Program-made: the position numbers and the translations under genes
Part shown: piece by piece, positions 49,901 through 54,118 of the stretch
Numbering within the stretch: position 1 is the first letter of the stretch
How the letters are laid out: every line of letters begins with the position of its first letter
NCBI GenBank assembly: GCA_032158295.1
Contig: CM063252.1
Location: 8,978,744 to 9,042,743 of the forward strand
Reading direction: 5' to 3'
Source of the DNA: Pycnopodia helianthoides
Taxonomy: Eukaryota; Echinodermata; Asteroidea; Forcipulatida; Asteriidae
Length of the DNA: 64,000 bases
Notes under the pieces: generated by a model
Seen by the model: only the letters and a program-made list of their open reading frames with translations
Databases searched by the model: none
Told to the model about the DNA's origin: nothing

Positions 49901-51169
49901 AAAAGTTGACAATAATTCCAAAGGTATTGCTTTTGTGTAATTTTTTATTGGGATCGGCTTACATACCAAGTATATCTTGCAAACACTGATTCTCACATGC
50001 AGAAATAGGACCAGACTACAATTCAATTCCGTATTAGAATAGTTGTTTATACTGCAGGCCCGGAAGAAATGGTCTGTTCTCGTAAATTCAAGACTGCTCG
50101 TACTTTGTGTTCTTCAAACCAAACCATGGTACGACCCATCTCTATGAGCAGACTACACTCTAAAACAAATAATCGGGTCAGACTAACCCAGAAATTGATA
50201 ACATATTGAATTTTAGCTTGGATTCTGCGTCAGTTTGACCCCTTTTTGGTCATTTTGACACAGAGTCCGAGTCACACTGACTCAGAAAAGGGTGAGGCCC
50301 ACCCCGCCCTCCCCACGGAACCTGGACCGGGTCAATATTATTTTGACATCGTGGTGTAGTGTAGCCCACCGAACCAGAGGAGTATCAACATTCATTTTAA
50401 TAACATTTAAATTAGCCGAGTAGGCCCTATTTGAATTAAATTAATAAATAAATAAGTAAATAAATAAGCACAAATCTTTGAAATGATCTTTTTCTTAACA
50501 TGCGGGTCAATAGTTGTACAGGATCGGCTTGGAAAGCAAATTAATACAAATCACCAAAGCGCATTTGTTTATGAAAGATGTGTACGATGTACGGATCCAT
50601 GACAGCAGGTAACACATTGTGGGCTTTATACTTTTCAGAAAACCCAACCCTGATGTCGACGGTCTTCACAGAGCAGATCGAGAACCGGGTACTACCCCTG
50701 ATGGGTACCCGCGGGCATGCCTTCATGCTACGGCAGTACATCGCCCAGATGAAGACGCCCCTCGGTGTCTCGGCCGTAGCTGCCATCGAGAACGACCTCA
50801 GGAGAGCCCTGGATTTCTTGCACAAAAACGGCATCGCCCACGGCCAGGTTGACGAGGATTTCGTGGCAGTTGATAAGGTTTGAATTCTTCACAAAATTTT
50901 CTTTTGCATACCTTGTCTTGCAGCAATTATATTCTTTTCACACCAGTCACACACAAACACATTTCAATAAAAAATGTGTCAATCTATTCCGCTCTTAGGA
51001 AAAGAAGGAAGGACGCATCGCATTTCTTGTCATGCGCGGAGAGCCACTTGACTCGGAGGACAAAAACGGTGGTGGGACGCCGTCTTCGGCCGACGAGGAG
51101 GTGCCACTGCTCCGACGGGACAACCGACAGCTTGATGAACTACTTGCAAGACTGAGGGGATCGCACTGA
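3719..51169 (+). CDS. GRL101-like multidomain LRR G-protein-coupled receptor (whole gene model)
   Basis: Exons: 3719-3914, 4838-4945, 6534-6697, 9111-9237, 12964-12996, 16410-16729, 17216-17360, 17915-18052, 19258-19448, 20750-20897, 22395-22549, 23507-23665, 24553-24694, 25035-25439, 27091-27216, 27785-27994, 29384-29546, 29920-30161, 31021-31247, 31708-31876, 32567-32989, 33488-33697, 34133-34235, 34460-34626, 34908-34958, 35059-35385, 35944-36069, 36434-36565, 37389-37505, 40091-40210, 40577-40720, 41336-41452, 42041-42157, 42611-42719, 43790-43909, 44198-44269, 44974-45045, 45713-45784, 46199-46270, 46628-46702, 47024-47095, 47682-48018, 48334-48729, 49008-49234, 49805-49922, 50578-50877, 50999-51169. 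Every junction keeps frame, giving about 2,644 residues. The LDLa-LRR-7TM half matches the plan of GRL101-type receptors, which are plasma-membrane receptors of unknown ligand. The kringle, PAN, discoidin, lectin, EGF and CUB modules in front are the unusual part. Weakest points are the first exon start, the 34235/34460 junction and the 49922/50578 junction. A split into two genes between the lectin and LDLa halves is possible but unsupported: I see no stop codon or new start there. Confidence 0.8.
4491..4722. mobile_element. MITE with long terminal inverted repeats in intron 1
   Basis: TTGGCACACAGTCAGAGTAT near 4500 is matched in inverted orientation at about 4677-4715. The similarity continues inward through CTATAGGGCCAT, giving inverted arms of about 50 bases around an A/T-rich middle. 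There is no coding capacity. It ends about 115 bases before the second kringle exon. Confidence 0.75.
6367..6430. repeat. (CAAA)n simple repeat
   Basis: A run of CAAA and CAAAA units with a CAACAA tail. It lies inside the intron before the PAN-domain exon. Confidence 0.9.
6534..12996 (+). CDS. Receptor exons 3-5: PAN/apple domain and a 33-base exon
   Basis: Exons 6534-6697, 9111-9237 and 12964-12996 encode residues about 102-209. The pattern fits a PAN/apple module: a Phe-rich first strand, then [11 protein letters not shown] and [10 protein letters not shown], then [10 protein letters not shown] in the second exon. PAN modules bind proteins or carbohydrates and often accompany kringles, as in HGF and plasminogen. 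The 33-base exon ([11 protein letters not shown]) provides a further cysteine, probably closing the last disulfide. Phases run 1-0-1-1 and splice sites are canonical. The intron between the second and third of these exons carries the 139-bp satellite array. Confidence 0.75.
7022..7192. repeat. Interstitial telomere-like repeat (CCCTAA)n
   Basis: About 170 bases of degenerate CCCTAA units (TTAGGG on the minus strand), with variants such as CCCCAA, CCTTAA and CCCAAA. It lies in a receptor intron, far from any visible chromosome end. TTAGGG is the ancestral metazoan telomere unit. The long open frames across it on both strands are products of the repeat. Confidence 0.9.
8602..8972. mobile_element. 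TTAAAGGG-ended repeat element
   Basis: The element begins TTTAAAGGGACACGTTGCC and ends GACAGTGCCCCTTTAA. Only the outermost CTTTAA/TTAAAG plus a few bases are inverted repeats; the interior contains GGTCGGCCATTTTGTGG. The ends match the other TTAAAGG elements here while the interior differs. It is non-coding and intronic. Confidence 0.6.
9903..12150. repeat. 139-bp satellite array, 16 full units plus one partial
   Basis: Units can be phased on GGAAGGGTATCAAA at 9903, 10038, 10177, 10317, 10456, 10595, 10734, 10873, 11012, 11151, 11290, 11429, 11568, 11707, 11846, 11981 and 12120. Most steps are 139 bases. The step from 9903 and the step from 11846 are 135, lacking GGAT from GGTTGGATAGAG, and one step is 140. 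Units are nearly identical in the centre, and both flanks carry diverged half-units. The regular series of 71- and 79-residue open frames is repeat shadow, not genes. The array sits in the intron between PAN exons 4 and 5. Confidence 0.95.
12363..12716. mobile_element. Fold-back element with perfect hairpin end
   Basis: The left part carries ACGAATCTACACTTAAGTGT and its own inverted copy. The right end is a perfect 28-bp stem (12648-12675 with 12689-12716) around a 13-base loop. Both ends share ACGAATCTACACTT, so the whole behaves as an inverted-repeat element of about 350 bases just after the satellite. No open frame is present. Confidence 0.65.
12997..15390. other. Long intron with A/T simple sequence
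   Basis: This is the first part of the intron between the 33-base exon and the first discoidin exon. It holds G-runs at about 13233-13263, a TTTA/ATTT-rich block at about 13290-13505 and a G-run at 14338-14357. No exon fitting the receptor frame was found. The minus-strand open frames at 14259-14699 and 14898-15206 have no supporting context. Confidence 0.5.
15391..15766. repeat. 187-bp tandem duplication
   Basis: Two almost identical copies (15391-15577 and 15578-15766) start at TGCAACCTGATT and end with TTTTTGTCGGTG. The one clear difference is TTAATTTTTT versus TTTATTTTTT, so the duplication is recent or is an assembly duplicate. It is intronic and non-coding. Confidence 0.9.
15915..16322. 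mobile_element. MITE, TTAAAGG family with TATACGTTTGGT end
   Basis: The ends CTTAAAGGGAAGGTATACGT and AAACGTTCTCTTTAA are inverted repeats. The interior shares ATCTCAAAAACGCTACCA and ATTCTTCCTG with the copy at 43036-43419, so the two are one family. The element ends about 90 bases before the first discoidin exon. Confidence 0.75.
16410..17360 (+). CDS. Receptor exons 6-7: F5/8 type C (discoidin) domain 1
   Basis: Residues about 210-364. Exon 6 begins with the domain's first cysteine (ASCPMPLGM) and runs through ITASSW-like [11 protein letters not shown], then [19 protein letters not shown] and the IQGGG loop. Exon 7 supplies the end, with [16 protein letters not shown] and the closing LRVEVLGC. 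This is the standard beta-sandwich order of discoidin domains, which bind phospholipid heads, glycans or collagen-like ligands. The N and C cysteines that normally pair are both present. Introns at the domain edges are phase 1, the class that allows module shuffling. Confidence 0.9.
17915..20897 (+). CDS. Receptor exons 8-10: F5/8 type C (discoidin) domain 2
   Basis: Exons 17915-18052, 19258-19448 and 20750-20897 encode residues about 365-523. Recognisable blocks are the opening [20 protein letters not shown], then [20 protein letters not shown] followed by ITQGCGN, then the C-terminal [10 protein letters not shown] and LRLELIGC. The second exon keeps an extra cysteine (QGCGN) in the loop after the ITQG strand, which domain 3 lacks. 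Phases are 1-1-0-1. It directly follows domain 1 with no linker. Confidence 0.9.
21041..21433. mobile_element. MITE, TTTAAAGGCACAGTACACGT family
   Basis: The left end (TTTAAAAGCACAGTACACGT) and right end (ACGTGTACTGTGCCTTTAAA) are inverted repeats of about 24 bases. The interior holds the hairpin CTGAGAAGCGTTT/AAACGCTTCTCAG. It is intronic and non-coding. Confidence 0.8.
21776..22333. mobile_element. GGGTCA-palindrome MITE, long copy
   Basis: The ends TCACTATACAAACTCCCGGG and CCAGGAGTTCATAGAGTGA are inverted repeats, each followed inward by GGGTCAGAATTGACCC. Further GACCCATTTCTGGGTC motifs fill the arms. This copy is about 560 bases because it carries about 300 bases of extra interior. The right end lies about 60 bases before the exon at 22395. 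Confidence 0.8.
22395..24694 (+). CDS. Receptor exons 11-13: F5/8 type C (discoidin) domain 3
   Basis: Exons 22395-22549, 23507-23665 and 24553-24694 encode residues about 524-675. Blocks include [20 protein letters not shown] at the start, [20 protein letters not shown] in the middle exon and a terminal [12 protein letters not shown] with CLRLEILGC. Exon boundaries fall at the same places as in domain 2, so the two share an exon plan and probably arose by tandem duplication. The first exon is GC-rich relative to its introns. A LINE fragment lies in the intron after the first of these exons. Confidence 0.9.
22560..23060 (+). mobile_element. 3' fragment of a non-LTR retrotransposon (LINE)
   Basis: Broken reading frames resemble the C-terminal end of LINE reverse-transcriptase ORFs. 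They include a LHWL-like start, [30 protein letters not shown] and [14 protein letters not shown]. Stops and frame changes show it is dead. It ends in GGCGCTTTACAAATGTCTTT with ATT repeats, the kind of 3' tail many such elements carry. The exact clade (CR1, L2 or other) cannot be named without alignment. Confidence 0.6.
23826..23945. mobile_element. GGGTCA-palindrome MITE, partial copy
   Basis: TATCGGGTCAGAGTTGACCC, then CCCTGACCCATTTCTGGGTC, match the arm of the elements at 21776 and 52706. The right terminal repeat was not found, so the copy is truncated or decayed. Confidence 0.6.
25035..25439 (+). CDS. Receptor exon 14: C-type lectin domain 1
   Basis: A single GC-rich exon encodes residues about 676-810. 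It has paired N-terminal cysteines (QVCGESS, GYCVGS), WMAAKRDD, then [35 protein letters not shown] and the final cysteine in RATIC. This is the C-type lectin order, with W-x-D-G-x-P as the core strand. The EPN or QPD sugar-specificity triplet and the WND calcium ligand are not in their usual form (FRWPTN and LKWREF stand there). Calcium-dependent sugar binding is therefore doubtful, and a protein ligand is as likely. Confidence 0.85.
25622..25745 (-). mobile_element. tRNA-derived SINE fragment
   Basis: On the minus strand GGGTCCGAATCCCACCC looks like a decayed RNA polymerase III B box. CTTTCCCGAATCCTTCAGAA (plus strand) is shared with the fuller copy at 62262-62390. It is a dead intronic copy. 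Confidence 0.55.
26005..26386. mobile_element. MITE, TTAAAGG-GTGGACACTATTGG family
   Basis: TTTAAAGGCAGTGGACACTA at the left and its inverted copy ending CTTTAA at the right bound the element. The centre holds a perfect 20-bp stem with a 3-base loop (26168-26187 with 26191-26210). It is intronic and non-coding. Confidence 0.8.
26989..27021 (+). CDS. Possible 33-base cassette exon of the receptor
   Basis: TTGTTTTACACGCGTAG precedes a 33-base open segment followed by GTAAGG. Entry and exit are both phase 1, so it can be included or skipped between exons 14 and 15 without changing frame. It would add about 11 residues, including one cysteine. It is left out of the main model because nothing else supports it. 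Confidence 0.25.
   Translation, partial: EITAGLSRGV
27091..27994 (+). CDS. Receptor exons 15-16: calcium-binding EGF domain and acidic linker
   Basis: Exon 27091-27216 is a textbook cbEGF module: DINEC at the start (calcium ligands), six cysteines, and [10 protein letters not shown], which fits the Asp/Asn hydroxylation consensus. Exon 27785-27994 encodes about 70 residues rich in Pro, Asp, Glu and Thr, with cysteines in ALCDNE, LDCTDP, PGCLIP and SVCT. It matches no family I recognise and probably forms a spacer before the CUB modules. Introns are phase 1 on both sides of the EGF exon. Confidence 0.85.
28002..28135. repeat. (TTG/CTG)n microsatellite
   Basis: About 130 bases of TTG and CTG triplets start eight bases after the donor of exon 16. 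Open frames of poly-Cys, Leu or Val here come from the repeat. Confidence 0.9.
28136..29383. other. Intron before the first CUB exon
   Basis: No exon, RNA gene or clear transposon was recognised. A local duplication is visible: two segments near 28270-28340 and 28420-28500 share CAACTCTGACCTC/CAATTCTGACCTC and ATCAACTGGA. Confidence 0.5.
29384..30161 (+). CDS. Receptor exons 17-18: CUB domain 1
   Basis: Residues about 923-1057. The first exon gives the opening cysteine (VRCEEM), [13 protein letters not shown] and the second cysteine followed by [11 protein letters not shown]. The second exon continues [10 protein letters not shown], then a cysteine before [18 protein letters not shown] and the last strand [11 protein letters not shown]. 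This is the ten-strand order of CUB domains, with four cysteines. The junction is phase 2 (AG|G). I chose the acceptor at 29919 over earlier AGs because only it restores the strand without a stop. Confidence 0.85.
31021..31876 (+). CDS. Receptor exons 19-20: CUB domain 2
   Basis: Residues about 1058-1189. A cysteine-rich entry ([19 protein letters not shown]) leads into [19 protein letters not shown], then [10 protein letters not shown] and [10 protein letters not shown], and a cysteine before ADYLQ. The second exon supplies [19 protein letters not shown] and [23 protein letters not shown] modules commonly bind calcium and partner proteins. The Glu/Asp pair of the calcium-binding subset is partly kept ([11 protein letters not shown]). 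The two exons join in phase 0. Confidence 0.85.
32567..32989 (+). CDS. Receptor exon 21: CUB-like domain 3
   Basis: Residues about 1190-1330 in a single exon. [20 protein letters not shown] and [20 protein letters not shown] follow the CUB strand order, and [10 protein letters not shown] is the usual last strand. Only the two N-terminal cysteines (GCGIG, LCDMP) are obvious. The pair that normally closes the second half is missing, so this is a divergent copy. Unlike CUB 1 and 2 it has no internal intron. Confidence 0.75.
33488..34626 (+). CDS. Receptor exons 22-24: C-type lectin domain 2
   Basis: Residues about 1331-1490 from exons 33488-33697, 34133-34235 and 34460-34626. Clear landmarks are [57 protein letters not shown] and HWHDVPC with FICEK. 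The last exon is read in the frame giving RCSQIILRD rather than the longer overlapping frame, because only that frame yields the end of the lectin fold and keeps phase. The exon 23-24 junction (AT|A) is the least certain. Calcium ligands are only partly conserved. Confidence 0.8.
34908..35385 (+). CDS. Receptor exons 25-26: short linker and degenerate C-type lectin-like domain 3
   Basis: Exon 34908-34958 encodes a 17-residue linker. Exon 35059-35385 encodes residues about 1508-1616, opening [17 protein letters not shown] like a C-type lectin domain and ending with a cysteine in DGAICAML. The central W-x-D-G-x-P and W-N-D motifs are absent. It may be a decayed lectin domain or another small cysteine-bounded fold; the lectin reading rests on the N-terminal cysteine pattern and its position. 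Both exons are phase 1 to phase 1. Confidence 0.55.
35944..37505 (+). CDS. Receptor exons 27-29: LDL-receptor class A modules 1-3
   Basis: Three exons of 126, 132 and 117 bases each encode one six-cysteine LDLa module (residues about 1617-1741). The calcium-cage ends are intact: [20 protein letters not shown] and [10 protein letters not shown]. LDLa modules fold around calcium. In relaxin-type and GRL101-type receptors they sit in front of the LRRs and take part in signalling or ligand capture. All introns are phase 1. The pattern one module per exon continues after the nested gene. Confidence 0.95.
37172..37342. mobile_element. Short inverted-repeat element (GTCGATTTCAC ends)
   Basis: CGTCGATTTCACCAAA at the left and CGTGAAATCGACTG at the right are inverted. 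The interior is built from repeated CCTAA/TTAGG motifs (CTTAGGA, TCCTAAC). The element is about 170 bases and ends just before the third LDLa exon. Confidence 0.55.
37930..39315 (-). CDS. Intronless nested gene, 461-codon nuclear-type protein, family uncertain
   Basis: One uninterrupted ORF lies in the receptor intron between LDLa exons 3 and 4, on the opposite strand. The first ATG is at 39313-39315; a second in-frame ATG ([10 protein letters not shown]) is an alternative start. Residues about 30-75 form an ordered patch, [20 protein letters not shown] then [14 protein letters not shown], whose two helices faintly resemble a SERTA motif. SERTA proteins are also often intronless. The remainder is Ser/Thr/Pro-rich and probably disordered. 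It has basic clusters ([18 protein letters not shown]) that look like nuclear signals, a [14 protein letters not shown] block and a C-terminal helix ([20 protein letters not shown]). An ATTAAA at 37896-37901 (minus) could be the poly(A) signal. The function is not known; a retrogene origin is possible. Confidence 0.75.
   Translation of the reverse strand: METNHTCTSSKFETMDGSSADKQRTMPIAGLRRPVANAFIPLLLIKNGQALVKAVPYSILQRAMCRRMQQSKHKADPGKPLTPATPDTPQSADQQASSFPCSNETVSKPHDFGLSITDVKSISMTEYNQTAVKSQGNSPQRDTANRPEQETNLLPEAGSVGSEADPCRKLKMKISRQRSTDPSTTWRVVACNEEPASSEKDHQDDKLRGTLDRSSDNCNSENLTKEHLTRQSNLNPERKWSTHEYEKTCARCEPFSNQTRAASSALCKSPSPSSATHATGPSLTSSLQSVDSSTCQPELESSMQYTVNKRKSKRRPSSPTTSSSTGSLPLVSPRGDHSCTDTTSSSGVPHKRRRLSAASSSGDFHSSAVEARPSHPDTSDTGSDTSSSDLEECPQWIYEKPDSKGAVCSTKTTPVTSKNRRRETPVVLESPRDEMIHNLKRLLAQHTEALDNLKAGSEVDF
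39510..39610 (-). promoter_or_regulatory. CpG-rich upstream region of the nested gene
   Basis: About 100 bases dense in GCGCG (for example GCGCGCGCAGTGCCGCGCG) stand out in otherwise AT-rich DNA, 200-300 bases before the nested ORF start. This suggests the nested gene has its own promoter. Inferred from composition and position. Confidence 0.4.
40091..42157 (+). CDS. Receptor exons 30-33: LDL-receptor class A modules 4-7
   Basis: Exons 40091-40210, 40577-40720, 41336-41452 and 42041-42157 (residues about 1742-1907). Modules 6 and 7 are intact ([20 protein letters not shown]). Module 4 lacks the first cysteine pair and ends [11 protein letters not shown]. Module 5 has an insertion ([13 protein letters not shown]) and no SDE acid cluster. 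Modules 4 and 5 therefore probably do not bind calcium normally. Phase 1 introns keep the one-module-per-exon layout. Exon 30 follows the intron that contains the nested gene. Confidence 0.85.
41752..41995. mobile_element. GGGTCA-palindrome MITE
   Basis: TTCACTACACTCAAAACATT at the left pairs with AGTTTTCAGAGTGAAG at the right. GGGTCATGTTAACCC and GGGTCAATTCTGACC are the inner palindromes. The copy is about 240 bases and ends 46 bases before the LDLa 7 exon. Confidence 0.8.
42611..47095 (+). CDS. Receptor exons 34-41: LRR N-cap and leucine-rich repeats
   Basis: Exon 42611-42719 is an LRR N-terminal cap ([10 protein letters not shown]...VCKGVAW). Exon 43790-43909 gives an irregular first repeat of 40 residues. 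Exons 44198, 44974, 45713, 46199 and 47024 are each exactly 72 bases and 46628 is 75 bases, each one 24-25-residue LRR such as [16 protein letters not shown]. Every LRR intron is phase 2 and splits the same leucine codon (CT|G or TT|A), the exon plan of LGR receptors. In that family the LRR solenoid is the main ligand-binding surface. Residues about 1908-2129. Confidence 0.95.
43036..43419. mobile_element. MITE, TTAAAGG family, second copy of the 15915 type
   Basis: The ends CTTAAAGGGCCCTTTGGTAA and ACCAAAGGTATACTTTGCCT plus TTTAA are inverted repeats. The interior shares GGATATCTCAAAAACGCTAC and TTATTCTTCCTG with the element at 15915-16322. Confidence 0.75.
47160..47515. repeat. Complex minisatellite in the last LRR intron
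   Basis: A block starting CTTGTGCCTCCTAA and running to CCACCTGAAAACAGTT is present three times (about 47151, 47261 and 47421). The middle copy contains three tandem 30-base units, CGGCATCAACTGACAAAACA with GCCACCTGAA. Open frames reading [10 protein letters not shown] repeatedly come from this repeat. Confidence 0.85.
47682..49234 (+). CDS. Receptor exons 42-44: cysteine hinge and seven-transmembrane core
   Basis: Exon 42 starts with the LGR hinge (LFCCLLDD...SSCEDLM), then TM1 with GNAFVV and TM2 with [13 protein letters not shown], a strong LGR signature. Exon 43 holds the ECL1 cysteine (SIVCQMAGF), TM3 ending [15 protein letters not shown]4 and TM5. Exon 44 holds TM6 ([11 protein letters not shown]) and TM7 with NPYLY. 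The E/DRY position is DRF and NPxxY is intact, so G-protein coupling is plausible. The intron after exon 42 begins GC instead of GT (GTGGCAG|GCAAGG); no GT donor nearby keeps frame. Exon bodies are strikingly GC-rich against their introns. Confidence 0.95.
49805..51169 (+). CDS. Receptor exons 45-47: cytoplasmic tail with kinase-like remnant
   Basis: Exon 49805-49922 is a basic then acidic juxtamembrane segment ([24 protein letters not shown]). Exon 50578-50877 includes [20 protein letters not shown] followed by VDEDFVAVD, which follows the order of a protein-kinase alpha-E helix and catalytic loop. The HRD aspartate and Lys/Asn are replaced (HGQVDEDF). Exon 50999-51169 continues [10 protein letters not shown] where the DFG strand would be, again without the acidic residue, and ends with a charged helix and TGA at 51167-51169. 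Enzyme activity is unlikely; a scaffold or regulatory role is inferred. The 50877 donor (AAG|GTTTGA) is weak, and the 50577 acceptor was chosen to keep phase 0. Confidence 0.7.
50153..50364. mobile_element. GGGTCA-palindrome MITE
   Basis: The ends CTACACTCTAAAACAAAT and its approximate inverted copy near TGGTGTAGTGTAG flank a GGGTCAGACTAACCC motif and tandem GTCAGTTTGACCC-like motifs. It lies in the intron between tail exons 45 and 46. Confidence 0.7.
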
Positions 51170-52705
51170 TTGGCGGTTCCAATCTCTTACAACTTCAAAA
51201 TCCTTCTGACCGCACGTGCAGGAATTGCTTGCGATTGAAGTACTGACGTATAAAGCCAAAAACAGCGTACCACGGATATAGCTTTAAGAGGTTCGGCAAT
51301 GATTCAATAAGAATCTACTCTCAGGTAAAGGTAGATTGGTTATTGTGCCATTTGGTGTTTACGAACTCAGGAAGTGTTCTCTAGAGGAACTGGTATTAAA
51401 AGGTAAGGTTGTCAAAACTTGCTTTCCAGCTGTTGGGTCCTCTGGCTGTTCATAATACTCCAGTCAAGCTGTGTTTTTAATGCAGATCTCATGATATTAA
51501 TTCACAGGCTTGGAAGAAATGTATGGCTTGCCCAATGCCAACTTTCCGTCTTGGAGAACTCTTGGGAAGGCAGAGGGATATTTTAATATGACCGTAAAAC
51601 AAACAACAGCGGGGATAACAACTACTGACAAAACAGCATCACAAAAAGATCCAGCCATCACGTACAACCATCAAAGATAAAGAAGGGTACGTTCGTATTG
51701 GAGCTGTTTAGTGTCGGGACCAAGCCTGATTGTATGTTGCACAACAATTCATGTTAAAAGAAAATTACATTATTGGTAACATTCTGAACCAATCGCGGAA
51801 ATGTGGATTTGTGGGTATTATTTAATGTGAAATATCATTCCAGCGACCTGTTTACATTAAATTTTGTGTGTCCTTGCACTGCCGAGAATAAACAGAGCAA
51901 CTGGTGACGATTTTTTAAAATCGTTAAAAGGTGCCAGACAGACTGTATTAAAACTCCCACTTCAAACGATGGTCGAACAACATTGCATTTCTATAAAATG
52001 GAATGACACCTGGCAAAGCAATTTCACCAGATATTTTGGAACAATGTATTTTCAGTCAAGTAAGTTATTTTGTAGTAACTTGGAAGTTATTTAATTTTTC
52101 ATTTTAACTTTTACCAATTTTTTCGAGTGATATGACCTCCCTTTAAAAATCTCTTGTACCATAAATGCAGAAATACTTTTAATAAATTATGAGATTATAA
52201 AGTGGGACCAACTCGAGCAAATTCCTCTCTCGCAGTTTTATGACGTCAGTTTCGGGAGGAGGAAGAGGAGCAAGTAGAAGAAAACATCTGTCGTATTAAA
52301 TATCTTACCGTCCTACATTACCACCATACAATAATTTATTTGTTAGCAAACATCGAGCAAAATTAATGATCGAAATTTCAAAAAATATATATCTACGTTC
52401 TCTAAGATCATCTATTATCCCTTGTACACATAAGCCTACCCCTTATTATTAGTATTTAAAAAGATTCTGAAAACTTACAGCACCAGGAAATATTTTTGAA
52501 CTAAAAGATAACTAGGCCTATACGCACAAGCACACACGTCTTTGAGTGGTATGACCAAGAGAAAAACAAATCAAAATGCCGATAATCAATTTAAATTGAA
52601 TTTTTATATAAAATTGCAGAACTTTAAGTACAAGTGACTACCATTTACTGCCTATAAGTTATTTTGTTGCATTGTAGAACGCATCTTGCTAACGCCGGAG
52701 ACCAA
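51170..52705 (+). other. Receptor 3' UTR and downstream intergenic DNA
   Basis: An AATAAA at 51887-51892 is the first good poly(A) signal after the stop and would give a 3' UTR of about 740 bases. No exon could be supported between here and the GGGTCA element. Confidence 0.5.
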
Positions 52706-52946
52706 TTCACTCCCGGGTCAGAATTGACCCGAATCCCGGGTCTTGGGGGCCCTGACCCATTTCTGGGTCAGGCTGACCCGGAAACCGATTTAAAAAGTGG
52801 AGTTTAACTCGGATTCTGCGTAGGTTTGACCATTTTCTGGGCATTTTGACACAAATTCCAAGTCATACTGACCTAGCAGAAATGAGTCAGGCCCCATATG
52901 GACCCGAAATCAGGGTCAATTCTGACCCAGGAGCTTTTAGAGTGAA
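52706..52946. mobile_element. GGGTCA-palindrome MITE, best-preserved copy
   Basis: TTCACTCCCGGGTCAGAATT at the left and GACCCAGGAGCTTTTAGAGT at the right are inverted. Inner arms contain CCTGACCCATTTCTGGGTCA. It is 241 bases long without coding capacity and gives the family's reference length. Confidence 0.8.
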
Positions 52947-53995
52947 GGTTTGACAGGAACAGCAGTCCGTCTTAGTACGCACGGGGCCCATTGTTGAGCG
53001 AAATGGGCGAAGCCAAATTAAGCCGTACACAAAATATATCTCAGTTTTATGCCGTCACACTACGGCGAGAAAGGGAAGACGGTTTGGTACCCCGTCTTAC
53101 CAATACAGTAGTGAATCAGAATACGTGTGTTAGTAATGTGGATGAGAAGGAAGACAGTTCAGAATGGGCGCCGAGGGGAGTGAAAAATGCCAAAGGGTGT
53201 GGGAAGTTTGACATTCAAGTATGAGTACATGATGCGAACACCCACGCGCGATGTGTAATTTACATATTTCACGGGAAGGGTTTTGAGGAATGAGAGGCGA
53301 TAGCTAGGTTTGAGAGTTGGCTGTGATTATGTGTTATGTTAAGAAGTGATTGAGTCCAAAATCGGCCAAAGCCAAGAAACGATAAAAACTCTGGCAAAAC
53401 TTGGGACTAACGAAACGCAACACTAAAATTTATTTATTATTTATTTTTTTTTTTTTAAGTTGGGGGAATGGTGATACACCTTCTTTTGCATGTTTTTGAA
53501 GTTGCCAATAGAGGCATTCTGGACACGAGCAGGTACTTGATTCCAAACAATAGCACTAGACAGCTTTTTTAACACCCCCCCCCCCAAAAAAAAAACAAAA
53601 AAAAAAAAATTATATGTAATAAAATAACACAAAAAACATGGCCGTCGATTCCGATGGTTTTTCCTCAGCTCTAGTTGTATTGTGTTAGTTTAAAAAAAAA
53701 TACAAAATGAGATGTAATGCATTTTTATATCATAAAAAGAGAACCCCCTCCCCCCCCAAAAAAAAAACCACGAAAAAAAAAAACACGAAAAACAACGCAG
53801 GCCCTAGGCCAACTTTTTATTTACCTGTGATGAATTGAAGGGTGGTGAAGATTGTGATGATAGAATAAGTGAGGATACAGAAGGTGCCCTTGATGATGAC
53901 AATGATCTTGATGACGATGATAAGATAATGATGACATAAATATGATGAGGTCATGATTGATGATGATGATAATGACGTCGGCGTTTTTGTTGTTG

Positions 53996-54118
53996 TTTGT
54001 GGTGGTGGTGGTGGCGGTGGTGGTGGCAGCGGCGGGGTGGTGGTGGTGGTGGCGGTGCTGGTGGTGGTGGTGGCGGCGGTGGTGGTGGTGGTGGTGGTAG
54101 TGGTGGTGGTGGGTGTGG
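53996..54118. repeat. (GGT)n microsatellite
   Basis: About 120 bases of GGT with GCGGT variants, flanked by GAT-rich sequence on both sides. The poly-Val, Thr/Pro and His frames over it are artefacts. Confidence 0.95.

Noticed and set aside
50613..50640. Alternative acceptor TACTTTTCAG at 50627 for the tail exon
   Set aside because: It would enter in phase 1, while exon 45 ends in phase 0. The acceptor at 50577 keeps frame. An unseen small exon could still rescue it.
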